A stretch of DNA of 64,000 nt from assembly GCA_023014485.1 (NCBI GenBank), contig JAJOZX010005611.1:67001-131000 (forward strand), read 5' to 3'. Every line of letters begins with the position of its first letter. The first letter of the stretch is position 1. Source of the DNA: Bathynomus jamesi. Lineage: Eukaryota; Arthropoda; Malacostraca; Isopoda; Cirolanidae. Positions 63,988-64,000 of the stretch are shown here, piece after piece. Both the position numbers and the translations under genes were made by a program. The notes under the pieces were generated by a model. That model was not told the origin of the DNA and did not search any database. It saw nothing but the letters and a program-made list of their open reading frames with translations.

Positions 63988-64000
63988 AGTACAATATCGG

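Overview
The window is eukaryotic, repeat-dominated DNA, most likely from an arthropod. It carries interstitial runs of the arthropod telomere unit (TTAGG/CCTAA near 21.05-21.15, 38.36-38.40 and 38.59-38.62 kb). It also has long TA, GT, CA and GA microsatellites, introns with GTAAGT donors and pyrimidine-rich acceptors, and TATA plus TCAGTT initiator promoters. A crustacean would fit the microsatellite load, but this is an impression and not a proven assignment. I see no operon, no Shine-Dalgarno logic and no bacterial gene.

Layout. 0-8.3 kb: decayed Polinton/Maverick (adintovirus-like) copy 1, with protease, double-jelly-roll capsid, basic virion protein, core-like protein and packaging ATPase on the minus strand, then an internally deleted PolB and an unknown gene on the plus strand. 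It is interrupted by a Jockey/I-type LINE fragment and a transposase fragment. 8.4-14 kb: a 63-bp tandem array, a transposase with an intron, a Tc1-like pseudogene and a DD41D mariner. 14.5-18.4 kb: a 349-codon open mariner frame whose first codons lie in an antisense 5S-derived SINE, a tRNA-type SINE, a second DD41D mariner and a large foldback element. 18.7-21.2 kb: a DD37D element with a foldback insert, a tRNA-derived SINE with a hairpin of its body, and telomere-like repeats. 22-27.5 kb: a hAT-like element, an RTE-like LINE, a Tigger fragment and a solo Polinton-type terminal repeat.

27.9-31.2 kb: Polinton copy 2 (unknown genes X and Y, PolB C-terminus, PolB-side first exon with a very clear promoter). 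32-33.6 kb: a Tc1 foldback. 34.5-38.35 kb: Polinton copy 3 (terminal repeat, chromodomain integrase, two virion-type genes, ATPase, PolB-side second exon). 38.7 kb: a small exon resembling a carboxylesterase, the only candidate host gene. 39-41 kb and 49.1-55.2 kb: Penelope-like elements in head-to-head arrangement, the second enclosing a CR1/L2-type LINE. 41.2-42.6 kb: a DD41D mariner holding a small hAT-type MITE. 42.8-49.1 kb: a mariner split by a full-length CsRn1-type Ty3/Gypsy element. 55-64 kb: 5S SINE, DD37D element, foldback mariner, an unclassified transposon with a coiled, charged protein, a hAT with another hAT nested in it, and a last hAT-like element at the edge.

The genes do not form a cellular pathway. 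Their common theme is mobility: at least five cases of one element inside another can be read with target-site duplications or interrupted frames, so a relative insertion order can be reconstructed. The most unusual content is the three partial copies of one Polinton family, including two genes I cannot assign, and the SINE-mariner chimeric frame. All identifications come from reading translated motifs by eye; no database search was run.
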